From NCBI GenBank assembly GCA_016196515.1, contig JACPXN010000125.1:1-9050 (forward strand): a DNA stretch of 9,050 nt. Reading direction: 5' to 3'. Position numbers and translations under genes: made by a program. The notes below the pieces were generated by a model. It was not told the origin of the DNA. It was given only the letters and a program-made list of their open reading frames with translations, and made no database searches. This document shows, one piece after another, positions 5,809 through 9,050 of the stretch. How positions within the stretch are numbered: the first letter of the stretch is position 1; every line of letters begins with the position of its first letter. Origin of the DNA: Candidatus Omnitrophota bacterium. GTDB lineage: Bacteria > Omnitrophota > Gorgyraeia > Zapsychrales > Fredricksoniimonadaceae.

Positions 5809-6843
5809 TTATGAAGAAGGCGCACCGCAGGATTCACGCACGATGAGTTCGGGGGCCAGGACCTTGCGGACAAGGCCTGCCTGGCCGGCAGGCAGGCCTT
5901 CCTGCTTGCCCTGCATGATGTCGTAGAGGACCTCGACGGCCTCTTGCCCCATGGCAAACAGCGGCTGTTTGATGGTCGTCAGCGAAACCGGGCCGAAAAG
6001 GCCGGCTGGGTTGTCATCGAAACCGACAACGGAAATGTCTTCGGGGACCTTGATGCCGTGTTCCATGGCCACGGAGATGATCTCAAGGGCCATATCGTCG
6101 CTGGCGGCGAAAACGGCCGTGGGAGGATGATCCAGGGCAAAAAAACGTTCGCCGGCCGTGCGGGCCGAACGGCGGGAATAATCGCCTTTAAAAACATATT
6201 TCGGATCGAACGCAATGTCCTTTTTCATCAGGGCCTTCTGGAAGCCCTCCAAACGGTCAATGCCCGCCTGGGTCTGGATATTACCCGTCACGGTCGCGAT
6301 GCGCTTATGCCCCAGACTGATGAGGTATTCCGCGGCCATGGCCCCGCCCTTGACGTTGTCCACCGCGATGTAACTGACATCCAGGTCCTTGACCATGTGG
6401 TTGATAACCAGGCACGGGATCCCCTGGGACAGGGCCTCCTCGACCTGGGAACGGTTCTCAATGATGTCGGCGAAGATGAGGCCGCCGGCATAATTGGATT
6501 TTAAGGGATTGTGCCCGTCGGTGATGTGGAAGATGAGATCGAGGCGCAGAGTCTCGCAGCCGTGGCCGATGCCGCGCATGAGTTCGACGGCGTAAAAGGA
6601 ATGGAAAATGCCGGGAAATCCCGGGATGACAAACCCCACCGCGGTGTTGGCCCCACCCTTGGCCAAACGCTGGGCCGTCGGATTCGGTTTGAATTTCAGG
6701 GAAACAATGGCTTCCTGGACGCGCGCGGCGATGTCTTTGTTGACGGTGGGAAATTTATTCAGGACGCGGGAAACCGTGGTGATGGAAACCTTCGCGCGGC
6801 GGGCTACGTCCACAATGCTGATCTTTTTAGGATTAGCGGACAA
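5809..6843 (-). CDS. LacI-family transcriptional repressor
   Basis: A 344-residue LacI/GalR protein. The N-terminal helix-turn-helix reads ISIVDVARRAKVSITTVSRV (8-27), followed by the hinge segment NPTAQRLAKG (54-63), which binds the DNA minor groove. The periplasmic-binding-protein-like sensor domain follows, with VGFVIPGFPG (69-78), AVDNVKGGAMAAEYL (160-174), FAASDDMALEII (245-256), VVGFDDNP (272-279) and the C-terminal PELIVRES (331-338). It probably senses a sugar or nucleoside; the ligand cannot be told. The likely start is TTG at 6843, behind GGAG, giving an 11-base overlap with the coiled-coil gene. Residues 316-324 (GLPAGQAGL) come from a palindromic repeat placed between the last helix and the final strand of the sensor domain. 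No sugar genes are adjacent, except the sugar-binding-like protein at 8237. Confidence 0.93.
   Translation of the reverse strand: MSANPKKISIVDVARRAKVSITTVSRVLNKFPTVNKDIAARVQEAIVSLKFKPNPTAQRLAKGGANTAVGFVIPGFPGIFHSFYAVELMRGIGHGCETLRLDLIFHITDGHNPLKSNYAGGLIFADIIENRSQVEEALSQGIPCLVINHMVKDLDVSYIAVDNVKGGAMAAEYLISLGHKRIATVTGNIQTQAGIDRLEGFQKALMKKDIAFDPKYVFKGDYSRRSARTAGERFFALDHPPTAVFAASDDMALEIISVAMEHGIKVPEDISVVGFDDNPAGLFGPVSLTTIKQPLFAMGQEAVEVLYDIMQGKQEGLPAGQAGLVRKVLAPELIVRESCGAPSS
5872..5900. repeat. In-frame palindromic element, copy B (in the LacI-type gene)
   Basis: A near-perfect palindrome with 12-base arms AAGGCCTGCCTG (5872-5883) and CAGGCAGGCCTT (5889-5900). Its 25-base core (5874-5898) differs from copy A (2394-2418) at only two positions. 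In the host frame it encodes GLPAGQAGL (residues 316-324), the same peptide as copy A but for one residue, in the same reading phase. Confidence 0.85.
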
Positions 6844-8068
6844 TGTCTCCGACCTTCAACTGCACGGACTTATTCTTGATGTCCGCGGCCGAAATGTCTT
6901 TGCGGACCTGAATGACTTCCAGGGAGGCGATGTCATTACCGCCGCGATACACTTTCAATGCCTGTCCGACCCGGCTGCCGTCGGCCTCACCAAGGTCAAC
7001 AATGACAAAATTATTGGTCTCATTAATGCTGATGATGGCGTGTTGTTTTTCCTTGGGGGCGGCCGCGGGGGGGCCCGCCGGAGCGGCATTGACGATGATC
7101 GCAGGCAATTCCACTTCGGTCGGCGAAGATTTTACGGGAAGGTCGGTGATCTTCTGGTCAAGGTTCTGTTTGATCTGCCAGATCTCGTCGATGCGGCTCT
7201 GGATGACGCTTTCCGTCTGGGTGAGCTTTTTGCCCATTTTATCTTTGTCTTCGCCGAGGCGCGTGAGATTTCTTTCCAAAGTCACCTTGGTTGCCGTCAA
7301 TTGTTTGATCTGGTCCTGCAATTGCCGGTTCTCATCTTTTAATTTATCGGCGCGATCATTGGTCATCTTCTGGTCATTGCGGGCGCGGGCCACCTCGACG
7401 GAAAGGTTGTTGGCGAGGTCCTCGCCGTATTTGATCTTGCGGACGATCTCTTCTTTTTCATTTTGAATGGTCTTGATCTCCAGCTGCATGTCGGAATTCC
7501 GCTTCTTTAAGTCCACGATCTCCAGGACGCTCTGGTCGAGGTCGGACTTGACCTTCTCCAGTTCCAGCTGCAGCACGGCCTTTTCCTTAAGGACCTGCGC
7601 CCAGTAACCTTCCCCCTGTCCCGCCGTTGGCGGGACGGGGGCCGGCTCGCGTTCTTTATAGACGATCTTTTCGGGCTGGTTGCGCAATTTTTTCATCAAC
7701 TCGTCGCGCTCGCGGCGGGTGGTCTCCAGGCGGTTTTTCCAATCGTCGCGCTCGCGGGCGACCTGTGCCATCTGCCCGTCGACGGCGTCATACTTGGATT
7801 TGAGCTCATCATACATGCCCTGGACTTCGGCCTTCTCCTTGTCCTTCTGCGCGATGCGGTCGTTCATGACCTTGCTGTCGTCCTGCAATTTCTTGGTTTT
7901 GGCCAATAACGCACTTTCTTTGTTCTGGTATTCGGTCAGCTGGGCCTGCAGGTTCTGGTTCTGTTGCTCCAGGGTCCTTTTCTGGGCAAAAATAGCGACG
8001 GAGATCACGGCGAGGACAAGCAATAGAACGGCAAGCAAAATGATACCGCGGCGAACGGCCTGGGACAT
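6833..8068 (-). CDS. Membrane-anchored coiled-coil protein with small C-terminal domain
   Basis: I cannot name this 411-residue protein. Residues 9-28 form one N-terminal membrane helix after a short basic start (RR at 6-7), so the rest probably lies outside the cytoplasmic membrane. Two long heptad-rich, highly charged coiled coils follow (about 30-130 and 157-310), separated by a proline-rich hinge (141-154, PAPVPPTAGQGEG). After an alanine/proline linker (329-339) comes a compact beta-rich domain (344-411) with FVIVDLGEADGSRVGQALKV and a final LKVGDIVR. That pattern recalls small beta-barrel caps seen in envelope proteins. The ATG has a good AGGAG seven bases upstream and a promoter at 8104-8132. 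It overlaps the LacI-type gene by 11 bases. A cell-envelope scaffold role is plausible; no enzymatic motif is visible. Part of the hinge is encoded by a palindrome (7613-7641). Confidence 0.85.
   Translation of the reverse strand: MSQAVRRGIILLAVLLLVLAVISVAIFAQKRTLEQQNQNLQAQLTEYQNKESALLAKTKKLQDDSKVMNDRIAQKDKEKAEVQGMYDELKSKYDAVDGQMAQVARERDDWKNRLETTRRERDELMKKLRNQPEKIVYKEREPAPVPPTAGQGEGYWAQVLKEKAVLQLELEKVKSDLDQSVLEIVDLKKRNSDMQLEIKTIQNEKEEIVRKIKYGEDLANNLSVEVARARNDQKMTNDRADKLKDENRQLQDQIKQLTATKVTLERNLTRLGEDKDKMGKKLTQTESVIQSRIDEIWQIKQNLDQKITDLPVKSSPTEVELPAIIVNAAPAGPPAAAPKEKQHAIISINETNNFVIVDLGEADGSRVGQALKVYRGGNDIASLEVIQVRKDISAADIKNKSVQLKVGDIVR
7613..7641. repeat. In-frame palindrome in the coiled-coil hinge
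   Basis: Arms at 7613-7625 and 7629-7641 pair over 13 positions with one G-T wobble, around a GTT centre; the core is GTCCCGCC/GGCGGGAC. It encodes roughly residues 143-152 (APVPPTAGQG), the proline-rich hinge between the two coiled coils. The sequence differs from copies A and B, so it would belong to another family of short palindromes. Confidence 0.65.
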
Positions 8069-8103
8069 AAATCATCTCCTTAAAATTTATACGGTCACTA
8101 AAG

Positions 8104-8132
8104 AATATAACAAATGTCCAAGCCCAAGACAA
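8104..8132 (-). promoter_or_regulatory. Promoter of the coiled-coil/lacI-type operon
   Basis: On the minus strand TTGTCT (8127-8132), a 17-base spacer and TATATT (8104-8109) form a good sigma-70-type promoter (4 and 5 of 6 matches). Transcription would begin near 8097, giving a leader of about 30 bases that contains the AGGAG ribosome-binding site before the ATG at 8068. Confidence 0.55.
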
Positions 8133-8159
8133 GGAATTTTACGTTTTTTTAATGAGCAC

Positions 8160-8196
8160 ATAACTTACGGCACGCAGTGACGTAAGTTATACGTGC
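8160..8196. repeat. 10-base inverted repeat with possible pseudoknot
   Basis: ATAACTTACG (8160-8169) and CGTAAGTTAT (8181-8190) are perfect inverted arms around an 11-base loop. The loop starts with GCACG (8170-8174), which is complementary to CGTGC just outside the stem (8192-8196), so an H-type pseudoknot is possible. There is no U-run on either side, so it is not an ordinary terminator. It lies between the terminator-like hairpin and the promoter of the coiled-coil gene. Confidence 0.6.
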
Positions 8197-8202
8197 GAAT
8201 TA

Positions 8203-8225
8203 ACCCCGCAGCTTTTTTGCGGGGT
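8203..8225 (-). terminator. Terminator-like hairpin after the secreted-protein gene
   Basis: ACCCCGCA (8203-8210) and TGCGGGGT (8218-8225) form an 8-base GC-rich stem with a 7-base loop, twelve bases after the stop codon of the 8237-8839 gene. The downstream run on the minus strand (TTAATTC) is only weakly T-rich, so termination may be partial. Confidence 0.55.
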
Positions 8226-8236
8226 CAATTTTATGA

Positions 8237-8839
8237 TTATTCGAATCGGATATTGTCGAGGAAAAAGGTGCAGGGTCCGGGGTTGGCGTCCACGCTGGCG
8301 ATCCACGCGAAACCGCCGATGATGGAAGATAAGTCCTTGCCGCGCAAATCGATAGAATATTCCCGCCATTCTTTGGAGAGGATGACCGGGCCAATGGAGG
8401 CGGAGTCGGTATCGGGGAATTCGCGGTTCGCGCCGACACCGCCGACCTTGAACTCGGCGATCTCTTCCCCGCCCTTTTCCCCTTTGGCCCAGAACACGAG
8501 TTTCCTGGCCCCGTTGAGGTTATACCCGCCTTTGCGCTCGCCCCAATTGTCGGCCGGATTGAGCCAATACACCCCGGCCCAGCGCCGGCTTTTGGCCGAA
8601 CAGGCCGTGTCATAAACAACCTTGAGACAACTCTTGCCCTCGGCGCAATTTTGGGTATACGCGTCATCCTGCTTGATGCATTCGCCGGTCGGCATGTAGC
8701 CGGAAGGAATGTAGCGGTTGGGAAAAGCGCTGTCGCGATAAACGACAAAAGGGGCAAAAACAGCGGCGTCGTCCCGGGCATAAGCAACATGGCCCAAGCC
8801 GACGCCGGTCAATACAGCTAAAACAAAAACCTTAAACAT
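8237..8839 (-). CDS. Secreted beta-sandwich protein, carbohydrate-binding-like
   Basis: A 200-residue exported protein. A signal peptide is clear: K3, a hydrophobic core (4-16) and a cut after AYA (19-21). The rest looks like a galactose-binding-type jelly roll, with KLVFWAKGEKGG and, at the C-terminus, REYSIDLRGKDLSSIIGGF followed by FFLDNIRFE, the usual closing strands of CBM-like domains. Five cysteines in the mature part, four of them clustered near the N-terminus, suggest disulfides. There is no catalytic domain, so binding of a polysaccharide or glycan is the likely job, but the ligand is unknown. I prefer the ATG at 8839, which overlaps the upstream TPR-like gene by eight bases; a GTG at 8851 in the same frame would add only four residues. 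A terminator-like hairpin follows. Confidence 0.75.
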   Translation of the reverse strand: MFKVFVLAVLTGVGLGHVAYARDDAAVFAPFVVYRDSAFPNRYIPSGYMPTGECIKQDDAYTQNCAEGKSCLKVVYDTACSAKSRRWAGVYWLNPADNWGERKGGYNLNGARKLVFWAKGEKGGEEIAEFKVGGVGANREFPDTDSASIGPVILSKEWREYSIDLRGKDLSSIIGGFAWIASVDANPGPCTFFLDNIRFE

Positions 8840-9050
8840 TATCCAATTCACTCAACTTCTGCTGCGCGACTTCAGCGGGTTTCCAGAACCAGCCGGCCGG
8901 GTCCCAGCACTGGGCATAAAAATACTCATTGATGACCTTTTTGTAACTTTCGGCGGCTTCCTTTTTCTTGCCGGCGTTACGGTAGGCCTCGCCCTGGATG
9001 AACAAGGCGGTTCCGACGTCGTTGAGCGCCCAGTAACTGAAGGTTTTCTC
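8832..9050 (-). CDS. TPR-like protein, C-terminal part only
   Basis: Hand translation gives 72 residues and a stop at 8832-8834; the start lies beyond the window. The visible part contains one helical hairpin of TPR type: DVGTALFIQGEAYRNAGKKK followed by EAAESYKKVINEY, with the typical small, aromatic and alanine spacing. It ends with a tryptophan-rich segment, YAQCWDPAGWFWKPAEVA, before the last helix. I recall this cysteine/tryptophan-rich ending in proteins of Omnitrophota-like genomes, but cannot verify it. The next gene begins inside its last codons (ATGTTTAA overlap), so it is co-translated with the secreted binding protein, probably as partners in envelope or polysaccharide handling. 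Confidence 0.75.
   Translation of the reverse strand, partial: EKTFSYWALNDVGTALFIQGEAYRNAGKKKEAAESYKKVINEYFYAQCWDPAGWFWKPAEVAQQKLSELDNV

Noticed and set aside
8200..8790. Second minus-strand open frame across the secreted-protein gene.
   Set aside because: It runs through the terminator-like hairpin, lacks a signal peptide or a family pattern, and competes with the better-supported frame at 8237-8839.

Overview
The window looks like part of a bacterial genome with moderate to high GC content, most likely an uncultivated lineage of the Candidatus Omnitrophota type. That placement is an inference. It rests on a membrane-anchored coiled-coil protein with a small C-terminal domain, a secreted sugar-binding-like protein paired with a TPR protein, and several short palindromic repeats, some inside genes in frame. 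I know these traits from memory of such genomes and could not run a search. No ribosomal RNA, tRNA or CRISPR array is visible.

Left part (1-1370): an AT-richer, probably acquired module on the minus strand. It is an AbiEi-like antitoxin/regulator followed by a 17-base overlapping AbiEii-like nucleotidyltransferase toxin that runs off the window edge. A near-perfect palindrome covers the antitoxin start codon. Between 1383 and 1617 lies a non-coding stretch with promoter-like elements and GC-rich dyads. It drives, in the other direction, a tiny Flp-type pilin (1618-1824), whose 3' end overlaps the end of the next, convergent gene.

Middle part (1801-8068): five minus-strand genes, tightly packed and read in the order coiled-coil membrane protein, LacI-family repressor, mnmG (tRNA wobble-uridine modification), cysK (cysteine synthase) and a MOT1-type molybdate/sulfate transporter. 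Most junctions overlap or are a few bases apart. The exception is the 104-base gap before mnmG, which holds a candidate promoter and a 55-base compound palindrome that would form nearly the whole mnmG leader. A good promoter lies upstream of the coiled-coil gene. CysK and the transporter plausibly cooperate in sulfur (or molybdenum) supply. The other genes have no obvious pathway in common.

Right part (8069-9050): a short intergenic stretch with a hairpin that could form a pseudoknot and a terminator-like hairpin. Beyond it is a two-gene minus-strand unit: a truncated TPR-like protein overlapping by 8 bases a secreted beta-sandwich, carbohydrate-binding-like protein.

The most striking pattern is the palindromic repeats. 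Two near-identical 25-base palindromes sit in frame in two unrelated genes (transporter and LacI repressor), both adding the peptide GLPxGQAGL. A third, different palindrome sits in frame in the hinge of the coiled-coil protein. Two more palindromes of other sequence lie between genes. This looks like several families of small palindromic elements that can spread into coding sequence without breaking it.
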